Source: Ophiura sarsii (lineage: Eukaryota > Echinodermata > Ophiuroidea > Amphilepidida > Ophiuridae). Taken from it: a stretch of 64,000 nucleotides of DNA. The notes under the pieces are model-generated. The model was not told the origin of the DNA and ran no database searches. It saw only the letters and a program-made list of their open reading frames with translations. Location of the stretch: contig CM069448.1 of the NCBI GenBank assembly GCA_035610835.1, positions 32,273,583 through 32,337,582 of the forward strand, read 5' to 3'. Of the stretch, positions 15,001 to 25,694 are shown piece by piece; position 1 is the stretch's first letter, and each line of letters begins with the position of its first letter. The position numbers and the translations under genes were made by a program.

Positions 15001-15216
15001 TGGGAAGGTTGGTAGGGATGGGAAGCTAGGGTACGTTTGGGAAGGTAGTACGATTGGTAATGTAGGTAAGGCTTGGGAAGGTTGGTAGGAATGGGAAGCT
15101 AGGGTACGTTTGGGAAGGTTGTACGATTGGTAAGCTAGGTAAGGCTTGGGAAGGTTGGTAGGGATGGGAAGCTAGGGTACGTTTGGGAAGGTAGTACGAT
15201 TGGTAATGTAGGTAGT
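1..15216. repeat. 73-bp satellite array, about 208 units, open at the left edge
   Basis: The sequence repeats every 73 bp, for example with ggaaggt at 1, 74 and 147, and no other DNA interrupts it. The unit is a diverged dimer: a 36-bp half (gggaaggtagtacgattgg...) and a 37-bp half (gggaaggttggtagggatgg...) that align at about 70-78 percent. Two main types alternate irregularly, one with ttgtacgattggtaagctagg and one with tagtacgattggtaatgtagg. Rare variants recur at distances that are multiples of 73, which shows duplication of multi-kb blocks. The + strand is rich in G and poor in C. Every unit holds GGG runs separated by 2, 6 and 7 bases. TAG and TAA stops occur throughout, so it is non-coding. 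The last clean unit ends near 15213 in a degenerate ggtagtatggatggtacg tail. Confidence 0.98.
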
Positions 15217-16285
15217 ATGGATGGTACGCTTGGTATTGATATGAGGATATTGATTAATATAGTATGCAAATTGCATAGTGCATATGAATAATATATGAAT
15301 AATATGAATAATATATATAAATAATGAATTAGAAAATGGCGTACATCATTTGCATCAATGTGTGTTACTTATATGGTACAGTTACCGAGAATGGAGACTC
15401 TTTTAGCCCTATTTTATTTACGTGTAATCCAATGGGACACGTATTTAGTGCTGTGCCCCCTTAAGTTATAGGCCTACTCAAAGGAAAGTTGAAAAAGAGT
15501 TATCAAGGCTCTGATTTTGATGTAATTAAGCAATAGTCTTAATTTGTATTTGCATAATTATTAGGGGTTTTTTTCCAGTATTTAAATTGCGTATTTTGAT
15601 CACCCTGGATGGGCAATTAACTCAATTAGTAATTACAACAAAAAACATGTCCAGCCTTTAGATAGGTCCTGCATTTAGAGAATGGAAGAAAGAAAAAAGG
15701 AAATCATAATTTTCTAATAACATTTCTAAAAGGTCTTTTAAACCAGGAAAGGTGAGAATTCTCACCTTTCCTGTTTAAACCAAATAGCAAGTTTCTCAAT
15801 ATTGCCCAACTCTATCAAATCAGATACTTGTCAAATGACAATATCACCCAACCCTATTGGTCTTTTCGACAACAAAAATTTGAAGCGTAAACAGCCGAAA
15901 AAATCTGTAATTTTGAACAAAAAATTGATGTGTATGAGATCAAATAATATTAATGAAATCCGCCACTTTCTTCTGGAACGAATTTGGTGAGTTGATGCTT
16001 AACTAAGGCATCGTAGAGACCTCGAAACATCGATTTACACTGACTTGCCAAACGAACGAAGTAAGCTTACTTTCATTTCAATCATGTATGATGTAGTGCA
16101 GTTCTTGCAGGTGGACAAATTTGCCCACCGATTTAGTGGCCAAATTCTCCCATAAAGACAAAATGCGTAATAAATTCACTATTTTTTATGTTTGAAACCC
16201 AATTAATTGTTCCAATGGAGTAAAAATCTGCTGGGGAAAGGTTTAAGTTTGATTTCCTGTTTGAATTTAAATTAAGGAGTAGGCC
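15217..16285. other. Non-genic stretch next to the satellite
   Basis: This is AT-rich sequence with ataatatgaat-like simple repeats near 15285-15325 and one strong palindrome at 15737-15779. I see no coding exon, no tRNA and no recognisable transposon ends. A short open frame at 15802-15990 has no recognisable domain and is not called. Confidence 0.5.
15737..15779. repeat. Perfect-stem palindrome centred on GAATTC
   Basis: Arms of about 21 nt (tttaaaccaggaaaggtgag and its complement) meet at gaattc with no loop. The only asymmetry is one extra c in the left arm. It would form a very stable hairpin in single-stranded DNA or RNA. It may be the core of a small foldback element; no flanking duplication is clear. 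Confidence 0.8.
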
Positions 16286-16400
16286 TAATTCTGTTAAGTG
16301 TTATACCGTTCACAGAGGAATTCATAATCATAGTGCATGATTTTTAAGAACAACGCATACTACCGATGTTGGTGTGTAGGGTATAACACTAACAGAATTA
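16286..16400. mobile_element. 115-bp MITE with TAATTCTGTTA ends (copy 1 of 2)
   Basis: The left end aattctgttaagtgttatac and the right end gtataacactaacagaatta are inverted copies with one indel. The inner sequence (catagtgcatgatttttaag..acgcatactaccgatgt) recurs at 45842-45931, which confirms a dispersed family. It is too short to code and is presumably mobilised in trans. Confidence 0.8.
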
Positions 16401-16956
16401 TGCCAATTTAAAGCAAATTCTGATACTTGTTGAAGAGATGTAGGCCCTAGAACATTTTTGTGATTTTGGGTTTGAGACTGAGAGGCTTGATATCCCCCAG
16501 TACTATATCTGGGTGGATCCACTAGCCTAAACAACGAGATAGATATACATAGGCCTAGAGCACCCTGCTTGTCAAAAAAATGAAGTCAACAAACCAAAAA
16601 ATAATTTTATGAAACTTCATCGTTTTACAAAATCAATCACATAAGTAGGTAAATGCATCTTCCATGCACATATTTTGGCCGAGAATCCCGTATCAAGATT
16701 CAAGATTGACCGAAAAAGGGCTGATTTCCAGTTGTTTTGAGTACCGTCTGCTCGCAAAATTGTTAAACGTTGCAGTTCTATTTGCAAATCCACTAAATTC
16801 AGTCGATTCATTCATGACAGAATCATGAACCGTTGCTGCAATTGGTCGCAAAATTGGCTTTACGCGACCACTTGCGGCAACAGGCCCTGAAATAATATTA
16901 CTGATTTCAGAGAATTATTTTGCTGTCTTTTATCTAACACTAATATCTTATGTAGC
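16401..16956. other. Non-genic stretch
   Basis: No coding exon or structured repeat is recognised here. The two short minus-strand open frames (16328-16534, 16617-16811) have low-complexity translations without domains and are treated as chance. Confidence 0.4.
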
Positions 16957-17323
16957 TTAAAGGTAGATGACCCGATCACATTTTCATAACACAGATTTTT
17001 CTCAAACATATAGAGATTTTCATATCATATTATGAAAGATCATATTTTTCTGATTAACATACTGAAATTTGACGGTCCAAATCAGTATGATTACGAAGAA
17101 ATCGGTGAAATAACATCGAATTACCGCGAAAAGTGGTAACCACCAATATAGTTTGTGTACAACTCAATGGGCACATTTCACGGCATCTTGTGCGTCTAAA
17201 ATAAGAACCATTAGAGCTATGCAACTCAAACTTTGGAACACGACTTTTTTAAGGATGACCTTTCATGTAGAATAGAAAACTTCAAGTTGAAAATCGGAAT
17301 GTGATCGGGTCATCTACCTTTAA
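16957..17323 (-). mobile_element. TTAA-flanked 367-bp MITE (family copy 1 of 3), piggyBac-like target
   Basis: Both ends read TTAA followed inward by AGGTAGATGACCCGATCACA, an inverted repeat of more than 20 bp. TTAA target duplication is typical of piggyBac (and Kolobok) elements. The interior is shared with 58398-58763 in opposite orientation and with the more diverged 49956-50306. It encodes no transposase and is non-autonomous. Orientation is given relative to the 58.4-kb copy. Confidence 0.88.
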
Positions 17324-17667
17324 ACTAAGTAATTAAGATAATTATCCAAAACAAAAGTTGATAACTATTTCTACATTTCTAATGTATAAACTGATTGAAT
17401 TCACTATGTTTTGAAAGATTTGGCGTTTCATCTATAATTTTACACGATTTCGAGCGTGAGATTTAGGATTGCATTGTAAATGGGCTGGCAATGACCCTAG
17501 CTACAGTCGTCGCTCTACCTATATCTATCTCGTTGAGCCTAACTGCCTAAATGAGTACTTCTGGCCAATGAAATACAAGGGGTGTGTCAGAAACATCCAT
17601 TCAGCATCAAGCAAAAGTTTTGTCCATGGATTGTAAAAAAGTTTTTGTAGTGATGGGCGGCACAACG

Positions 17668-17693
17668 ATAATAATAATAATAATAATAATATT
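17668..17693. repeat. (ATA)n microsatellite
   Basis: About eight ata/aat triplets lie just before ttcttatatagcgctttcc and aaagcgctttttaa. This pairing of a triplet tract with agcgcttt words looks like a dispersed short repeat rather than an isolated microsatellite. Confidence 0.8.
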
Positions 17694-17969
17694 ACCGTTC
17701 TTATATAGCGCTTTCCACAATGCAAGCACAGTCCCAAAGCGCTTTTTAAATCAATTATTATCGCTGCCAGTTTAGATATCAGAATCCTTTCATCTTTAAT
17801 CGATACCATGTGATTTTTGTAATAGGGGGATTTGGTGTAAGGCTTTTTCACATGATGCATTCGTGGAGCTCTTAATTTTATTAATGAGAAAAAGTAACAT
17901 TGAGAACTAATTAATTGATCAATGTAAACTATAATCTAAGAGCTCCAACTATGAATGAATGCACTATGA

Positions 17970-18485
17970 TGCCCCCGGGGGGGGGGGGGGGTCGGTGAAC
18001 ATACCAAGCGGGTACGCATCAGCGTCCAAAAAAAACATCGAAAAGGGTCCAGATTTCACCACACGACGTTGTCGACGTCTTTCTGAAAAAGGGGTACTTT
18101 TTAGGGGGCATCGCACTTTAGGGTATCCATTACAGCATCGAGGTATCGACGTTTAGGGGTACTAATTGTTGTATGTGTGACTTTTCAATAAACATGCAAA
18201 ATGTTGAAAAAGAATCTTTTCTTTACTTTAATTGTATATCCCATCCATATCTGTATGAATGTCACATGATATGAATTAAGATTATTTTAAGCATTGCTAT
18301 ATATACGCTATTTAGGGGTGCATTATTGAGTGTTGGTAACGCCATTTAGGGTAGGGTTTGTATGTGTTACGCCATTTAGGGGTATCAAAATAGTGTTCCG
18401 GTTTACGCCATTTAGGGTCCATTTAAGAGGTGCTTGGACGCGCATGTGTACCCGCTTGGTATGTTCACTGACCCCCCTGGGATGA
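17970..18485. mobile_element. Foldback element with gaacataccaagcgggtac arms
   Basis: The left arm (gatgcccccg, a G run, then tcggtgaacataccaagcgg and on to gcgtcc) is inverted at the right (ggacgcgcatgtgtacccgc then ttggtatgttcactga and ccccctgggatgatgcc). The right half holds four copies of a (t/a)acgccatttaggg motif at about 18304, 18338, 18368 and 18404. No coding potential. The G run near 17980-17991 is a likely length-variable tract. Confidence 0.8.
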
Positions 18486-18829
18486 TGCCATGATTTTGTG
18501 CATGTATGTCTATGGGAACCGAGACCAATTGGAGACCAGATTAAGGGCATTTTGCAAAAACGTAATACTTTGTGGTGGTGTCTTTAAAATCTTCTTTGGA
18601 AGGACACTGCTTTCTTGACCCAGGACTATTTCACTTCTAAGCATTTTTTACTAAGTTTTGAATGGGGAACCCTTGAAAATTGAATTACAAGGCAGTGTCC
18701 ATTCATTGCTTGGTTCCACACTTTCTTTTGGTATACATAGACTAATGGAAGCATTGTTTTATGTCTATAATACTCAACATATCTTTTGTATATGTATTAA
18801 TTATTCTTTTATATCATATTACCAGAGTA

Positions 18830-19742
18830 ATGAGTATGGCAACAAGCAAGACGTCAGGCAGTGCAGATGACACAGACCCTTCAAAAGGTGGTTTGAGGGA
18901 GATAGGTAGTCAAGCTGTGTGGTCCCTATCATCATGTAAACCAGGATTTGGTGTTGATCAACTCAGAGATGATTCAATTGGTAAGTGGTTTGAGTGAAGA
19001 GTTGGGTCTCTCCAATACATGTATGTATATCCAGGGTATGCAATGGCTGTTAAAATCCCAACTGTTTCAGCCTCATTATATCACCGAAAGACTCCATTAT
19101 TAATTCATTATTCCTTCCCAATTTCACCAAAAGTTCTCATCAATCTCATATAATTTTTAAAATTCAATCACTGTCACCCAATGATCCCTATTATTAAGGA
19201 CATTTTAAGAAAGTCACTCAAGAACTCCTAATTTTTGGAAATTAGAAATACTAAGGATCCTGGCCATCCTGTCCATTCTGAAAATCCACACATCTTTGTG
19301 GCTTGACATGTTGTGTTTATAACAAACAGGGATTGACTATTCTTGAGGAAACGGCAATTGGCCACATCATTGTTAAATGCGCTCTATTGTCATATTTGTT
19401 GTCACTACAACTTATGATGAACCGTGTAGTTTGGACAGCAACAAGCTGCATTACTGATGAAGTGTTTCTAGACCTTGCTTAGTTTGAATTTAGTTTTAAT
19501 GAAAAATGATGGTTTTGACAATTAAATAAGAAATGTGGAAACATCCAAAAGCGCAACATAGCCGTGTATTACGTACCATTACCTTTTTAACTTTAAAAAT
19601 ATAGTGGCGAGTACTCAAGTAGGCATGATGATGGTATGCCTATTGCCTACATATTAGCTGAACTAACCCTAACCAGTCGTGCTATCATGAAGATCAGGGG
19701 AGGGGGACAAAGTATAATTTTTTTACCCAACAGACCACCGTG

Positions 19743-19776
<34 letters not shown>

Positions 19777-20447
19777 ACCATCCACACACAACCGCCGAAT
19801 CCCTAACCATGAGCTAAGCTCCCAAACCTGACCAGGGCAGTGATTTCGTACCTACATATAAGCTGATTAAGCTCGGACGATGACGTCATCGAATCACTGC
19901 GGTAGCATGCACATGGAGAGATTTTGTTGCCATAGTAAATCATAGTGCTCATATAAGGAGATAATTCAAAGCAACATAAAATGTTTATTGATTATGCATC
20001 TGATCAATATACCTTTTGTCATTTCTTATTCTTCTCATAGACACATACTGGCAGTCAGATGGTAGTCAGCCACATCTTGTCAACATACAGTTCAGAAGGA
20101 AAACCACCGTACACAGCATCGGAATATACGCCGACTACAAATCAGACGAGAGTTACACGCCTAACAAAATATCCATCCGAGCCGGTAACAACTTTCACGA
20201 TCTCCAAGAAATTGAGCTGCTGGAGCTTGGCGAACCCAGTGGCTGGATGAGAATTCCACTGACAGACAATGAAGGTCGACCAATCAGAACGTTTATGATA
20301 CAGGTTGCAGCGCTGTCAAATCATCAAAATGGACGAGACACACATATGAGACAGATCAAAGTGTTTGCTCCAATGCAGGAGAATGTCTTCCATAGAACAC
20401 CACATTTTTCAACAGTAGATTGTCTCATGTATAGTACAATCCGATAA
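18830..20447 (+). CDS. ANAPC10: ANAPC10/APC10 (DOC1), anaphase-promoting complex subunit 10; two coding exons
   Basis: Coding exons are 18830-18980 and 20041-20447. The donor is ttg|gtaagtgg, the acceptor ttctcatag|acac, and codon G|AC is split by the 1060-bp intron. The 185-residue product matches the length of animal APC10. The DOC (galactose-binding-like) domain fills nearly all of it. Hallmark stretches are REIGSQAVWSLSSCKPGFGV, YWQSDGSQPHLVNIQFRRKT, YADYKSDESYTP and NHQNGRDTHMRQIK. It ends in Ile-Arg, the IR tail that docks APC10 on CDC27/APC3. The family role is substrate (D-box) co-recognition on the APC/C ubiquitin ligase in mitosis. The start at 18830 gives MSMA; a second ATG at 18836 is possible. 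A good acceptor (tatcatattaccag) ends at 18825, so a 5'-UTR intron is likely upstream. The first intron contains a 30-C tract. Confidence 0.97.
19745..19774. repeat. Poly(C) tract of 30 in the ANAPC10 intron
   Basis: An uninterrupted run of 30 C residues follows tgaa. Long mononucleotide C runs are unstable and hard to sequence, so the exact length is uncertain. It can support i-motif or, on the - strand, G-quadruplex structures. Confidence 0.9.
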
Positions 20448-20605
20448 TTATGAAAGTTGAGAAATATATACTTAGTTCTCCGGGTTACTACTACTAGAAT
20501 GATCAATTGTTTGCCTTTCCCCAGGGTAGGCCAGTGCACATAAACGCTGAAAAAACCCAGGTGCTCCTGACTGTATTCGAACTGGCAACCTTCGCTATCA
20601 TTTGG

Positions 20606-20807
20606 TACTGTAAAAGTGGTAATTTTTGTGTGATTAATTTGTCATGCTTTTGGGAATTTGAACTATTTTCAGTGTTTTTCAATTCGCGATTGGTAGCTTC
20701 ATCACATACCTATTATATGGCTATTTGTGTGCTATTGTTTTTCGTGGTAGCTGCATCGAGCGTGAAAAGAGCAAAAATGTAGAATGAAAATGTCCACTTT
20801 TACAGTA
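20606..20807. mobile_element. 202-bp MITE, TACTGTAAAAGTGG ends (copy 1 of 2)
   Basis: tactgtaaaagtgg at 20606 and ccacttttacagta ending at 20807 are perfect inverted repeats. A second element with the same ends and the same length (203 bp) is at 40694-40896. TA at both outer edges fits a TA target duplication as in Tc1/mariner-type MITEs. This copy sits about 160 bp after the ANAPC10 stop, so it is likely in the 3' UTR. Confidence 0.85.
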
Positions 20808-21150
20808 CTTGAAAAAGATTATTTAGGCTACGGTTACAACGGTTGCTATACTCCATCAACCCTATTTATGTATTTATGGAGTTCTAGTAGCTGTAGAGCG
20901 CCTCATATACCACACATAACAACATTTCCAGATTATTATTTATCAAGCTCCTTGAATCATTATATTTTAATTGCTTGAATTATCATGTTTTAAATGTTGG
21001 ACCTGGGACTAACATATCTTTTAGATGGCATTGTCCCCATCTTTAGATGGCATTGTCCCCGCCCTTTAGATGGCATTGTACAAGTGTTAAAAGCATCTGT
21101 TTTATTTCGCGAAAAACTTGCATTTTCAGGAACCTGATGTACAAATACGG

Positions 21151-21156
21151 AATAAA
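21151..21156 (+). promoter_or_regulatory. Candidate poly(A) signal for ANAPC10
   Basis: AATAAA lies about 700 nt after the stop, and a second AATAAA is at 21247-21252. Either could end the ANAPC10 transcript. Which is used cannot be decided from sequence alone. Confidence 0.35.
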
Positions 21157-21285
21157 ATACACCTCTGATATTTCATCAGCTGATAAACATGTAAGGGAGT
21201 GTGATGATTAATGTGTTTTTGGTCATTATAAGAAGATGGTTATTAAAATAAAGTGGTTGAAAAAAGTATATTTGTTGCTAAAAAT

Positions 21286-21662
21286 GGCATCTTGTATAGC
21301 AGTTTTACGACTGCTTTTACAGAATTTCAAATGACAATATGTTTATAGCAGGAAAACAAGACAAGGTATGACGTTGGTTTGAATTGCATGTGTGGTCCAG
21401 TGGAACAGCGCATTGGTTCTTTATCATGGGGTTGTGAGTTGTTTCCCCCGCCGTGGCCAACATGTTTGTGTCCTATGGCATTTTGTATAGCAGTTTTTCG
21501 ACTGCTTTTACAGAATTTCAAATGACAATATGTTTATAGCAGGAAAACGAGACAAGGTATGACGTTGGTTTTAATTGCATATGTGGTCCAGTGGAACAGT
21601 GTTTGCTTCTTTATCATGGGGTTGTGAGTTTTTTCCCCGCCGTGGCCAACATGTTTGTATCC
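21286..21662 (+). repeat. Tandem duplication (period 191 bp) of a tRNA-derived SINE-like unit
   Basis: The block starting ggcatcttgtatagcagttt at 21286 is repeated from 21477 with few differences. Each copy holds gtggtccagtggaacag (an A-box-like segment) and ggggttgtgagtt followed by tttccccgccgtggccaac, which resembles a degenerate T-arm/B-box. This is the structure of a tRNA-derived SINE. The two copies carry different small indels, so the duplication is not recent. Confidence 0.7.
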
Positions 21663-23640
21663 TTGGATGGCCTCGTTGATCCAAGCGAGATTGGGTAGCT
21701 GTTAAAAAGGGTGATATTACAATTTAAGTGCTGATGTGGATGTGCGCCTAGCCAGCAGCCATGTAGATGAAGTGAAATGATTGTGACGATAAGTGCGCGT
21801 TATAAACTGAGTTATTATTATATTATTTTATTAGACAGTCAAAATCCTGCTGTCCAAACCCTGAACATAAATGTGGTAAATGGCATGTATGGTTGGGAAG
21901 CTATGATGATAGAAATGTGTCATGTGCAGGCTGGTCATGTGTGTCGTGTGTTTATGACTTTTTACACTGTACTATACACAAATGTGTGACCACCATCATA
22001 TGACCTCAAAGACATCACCTCTAATAATGAGTGTGGACTTTTTTTAGTGTAGGCCTATAATATGGTACTATCAATGTTACGAGCTTGTTTATAACAAATA
22101 AACGGGGGGCTTTCCTTTGGTACACCATTAAACCCTTAATAACTTTTTATTTGGCCTCTCATGAAGCAGCATACTATTTTTTGTGTCTATCATATCATCA
22201 TTATGTAAGACAATGCTCCAGAGTGCATGAAATTGGGGGAGACCAGGGCATGTACACCCTCGGGGCAGGTTTGCCCACCACATGATTCTCATCTCATAAA
22301 TCTGGTTATATAGTTCAGCCAGGTCCAAATTTGCAAACCTGCTTCAAATGAATTCAGGTGGGCGTGCAAAACCCTCGCATAGCGCATTGGAAATCGCATG
22401 TGTGATGCTTACGACAAATTAGTCGTATGTCAAATTAGCGCACATATGGTTTTTCGCGCGGAGAGATAAAAACTGCATCTTTTTCGCCAATTTGAAACTG
22501 ATTGAACTATAGTGTCATTATTTTACCAAATATGGTGCATATGTAGGCATGTTTTGGTAGTAGCAATCAAACACAGGTGTAAATATTTATGCAAGCCAAT
22601 TTAATAACCTGGGTAAAATTGTATGTAGGTGGTCATTTTCTTGGAGAGGGCAGTGGTCCCAAAAATGTCATTTACAATTTTTTTTGTATGACACCCCTAA
22701 ACGATAATGATAATTTTATGACCCCCTATTCAGATGTTGATTATTGTTATGACCCCCAGCACACACAAATTTGTACCGTATAAAGAGTTGATGAAACATG
22801 TTGACAAATTGTGCGCAAAGCGTGCCAACGTTTGAGTATTTTATTTTGAACCCACTATTACAATGGTATCAATTTTATGACATCCCCTATTTTCCATGTA
22901 AAAATCCTATGAACCTCCAGGATATATGGGATCCTCCCCACCCCCTTACGAAGAAAATGACAGCTCCCTAAACTAGAGTGGGATAAACTATAGTCGTCGT
23001 CAGAATACTTCAGCACTTTTTTCTGTGACAACTCACTGCGTACAGCGTAATTAAACACCGAAGTGCGTTGTAGAACAGCGTCTCTCATAGCGTTATATTT
23101 TACGCAGTTGACACATACTGAAATCCGATCTGCCGCAATCGTATCTATGGGTCATGAATGTCCCCGCCCACACGCTCATACTAGATCGCGTGCGTTGGCT
23201 ATTTTAAAAAGTGCTGAAGTATTCTGACAACGATAGTAATTCCAAAGGTTTATTTCTGGGACACCCTGTACTCTCCTTGCTTGGACATTTAAATTGACGC
23301 GCTTCAACGCGCCGCTCCAGGCAAGCGCTTCTTCTTGATAATTTACACAGTCTCTAACTTTCGCGTAAAGCAGCATACGATTGTGCACAATCATGGTGGT
23401 TGCAGACTTTGAAGAGTCTAGAGAGAACTGCTCAATTTATTTTCCTTCTATCGATAAACAGTGTGTGGACTTTTGCACGCTTGCTGGTGAAAAATAAAAC
23501 GAAATCACAAACTTTTTGACAGTTCTGATCGGTTCATCTCGTGAACGAACGCCTTCTCATCACACTTATACGTCAAAGAAGAACGTATATTCCAAGGGAA
23601 GAAGTGACAATCACCAATAAGTACAAAATCAGCAATTAAA
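21663..23640. other. Intergenic region between ANAPC10 and the Cys-rich gene
   Basis: No exon is recognised. Repeat traces include a cgccaatttgaaactgattg end near 22487 shared with sites near 36389, 37336 and 38561. An isolated ctgggacaccctgtact end at 23257 matches the ends of the 44612-45211 transposon. The last 200 bp must include the promoter or 5' UTR of the following gene, but no TATA box stands out. Confidence 0.5.
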
Positions 23641-25658
23641 ATGTTCGGTCCTCCCGCTTTAGTTTCAGAAGAAACAGAATTTGGAACCTCTCCTGCAAAA
23701 CGGGCAACGTCACCGACTCATCATAAAACCTGGCAGAGTAGGATGGCTACATTGATGAAGAAAGCTGATTTTGGTAATGCGAAATTTCAGCCACATAGTC
23801 CACCGTCATCTCCTCCTAGAACGCCTGTAAGCCCCAATCCTGTGGTTGATTGGGATGTCATGGATAGTCAGACCTCAAATGTGAAGGTAAGATTTATTTT
23901 ATTTTTAGTGATCATAACTTTTCATGATTTGGACTCTGGTCGGGAGGTTTGCTTTCTCTTTTAATTATTATAATATTTTTATCATCACATAAAAGTCTTT
24001 CTTAAGACTTCACAAGTTTAACCGTCCACCATAATTCATAGAAGTTCACCGCAACCAAAGAAAACTTTAATTGCACTACTCTCAAGACTCAAGATATTAA
24101 AGGTATATTATGTGATCTTTCCAGGGAACGCCCTTAAGGGAAGTGTCAACCCTAAATATATGAAATTTATCAAGCACTGTAACTTTTAAACTAATAATGT
24201 AATGTACATAAAAGTATACAATTTTTTAAATGAAATGAGTCGGAGAATCTATATTTGGTATTAAATTTCCCCCAAAAAAGTGATTTCTACATTTTTGCCC
24301 AAAAATAACTTTTTTGGCGCCAACAATTTTCAGACAACCTAACAAAATCAGTTTTTGATTAAAAATTTCAATATTTCACCAAAATCATCTAAAGTCAATT
24401 ATCTAGGAAGCACTTTTTTTTTTTTGCTTAATAATTTTTAGTTTTGAAAATATTGACCAAAAAGTGCCAACAATGAGATTTTTATCTCAAAAATCACATT
24501 TTTGGCACTTTTTGGATGCATATCTCGAGTTTAAAATCCATAATCGAAAAAATAAAAAATTGCCTCCTAGCGCTGAAAGTCCTCTACACAATGGTAGTAA
24601 AAGCTTACCTGATAGTTTGATATCTTTTTAGTTATGCTGTCTGAAAAATCGTAAAATTCCTTCAAATTTGAACTTCTAGAAAACAGCGATTTAGTAAAAA
24701 TATTGACATTTTCCACCATTTAAAGCTAAATGTTCACGGAATACAGGGGCGTGTGACCTAAAAAGCGAGTATACTATTATGAACAATCATAATAAACTAT
24801 CAGATTCAATTTATATTGTCACAATGTGAAGAAATTGGAAGAAAACTGAAATTTAAATGATCGTAAGATTGGCCTTTGTTTACATTTTTAGACATTGTTT
24901 TGCGCTCTTTTGTTTTTCGCGTCTACGTCGCGGATATTAAGCGGCGCGTCTAGTATTACGCGCGGGAAGTTTCAGCGCGCGACGCAATGATCGAACAGCT
25001 GTCGCAGCATTTGAAAAGCGCGGAACTCCGCTTAAATTCCCGCCAAATAACCATGCGCCTTTTCCTGGCTCAAACTTACCAAAACAACAATTTTAAATCA
25101 CCCAAAAGAACGGGAAATAATCGCTTCCGATTAGTAACTTATGATGGTAATGATAGAATACATATAAAAGTATAAAATAATAGAGAAATATGAAATTCAA
25201 TTTTTGAAACAAGTGCCGGGTTGACACTGCCCTAAATGTTTTTTATCTCAAAAATCTCATTTTTGGCACTTTTGGTCAATATTTTCAAAACAAACAAATT
25301 TTAAGCCAAAAAAAAAATCGCTCCTAGATAATTGACTTCAGATGATTTTGGTGACATTTTGGAATTTTTAATCAAAAACTGATATTGTTAGGTTGTCTGA
25401 AAATTGTTGACGCCAAAAAGGTGATTTTTGGGCAAAAATGTAAAAAACACTAATTTTAGTAAAATTTGATACCAAAAATGGATTCTCTGACTCGTTTCAT
25501 TACAAAAAATGTATACTTTTATGTACATCACATTCATAATTTAAAAGTTACAGTGCTTGATAATTTGGCGCCAAACAGGGTTGACACCAACCTTAGGCCA
25601 AAAAAAAAAAATTGTTATATTGGCGTAACGGGCTGAACAAAAATAGGGTAGGGTAGGT

Positions 25659-25694
<36 letters not shown>

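Noticed and set aside
1..15216. Telomeric repeat
   Set aside because: The unit contains single ctaggg/tagggat words but no TTAGGG tandem. The 73-bp period is satellite-like.
20606..20807. TATA/regulatory reading of the TACTGTAAAAGTGG pair
   Set aside because: A second element with the same ends and length at 40694 shows these are transposon ends.
23176..23394. 72-residue minus-strand frame upstream of the Cys-rich gene
   Set aside because: Part of it translates a transposon end (ctgggacaccctgta). No splice sites or homology are recognised.
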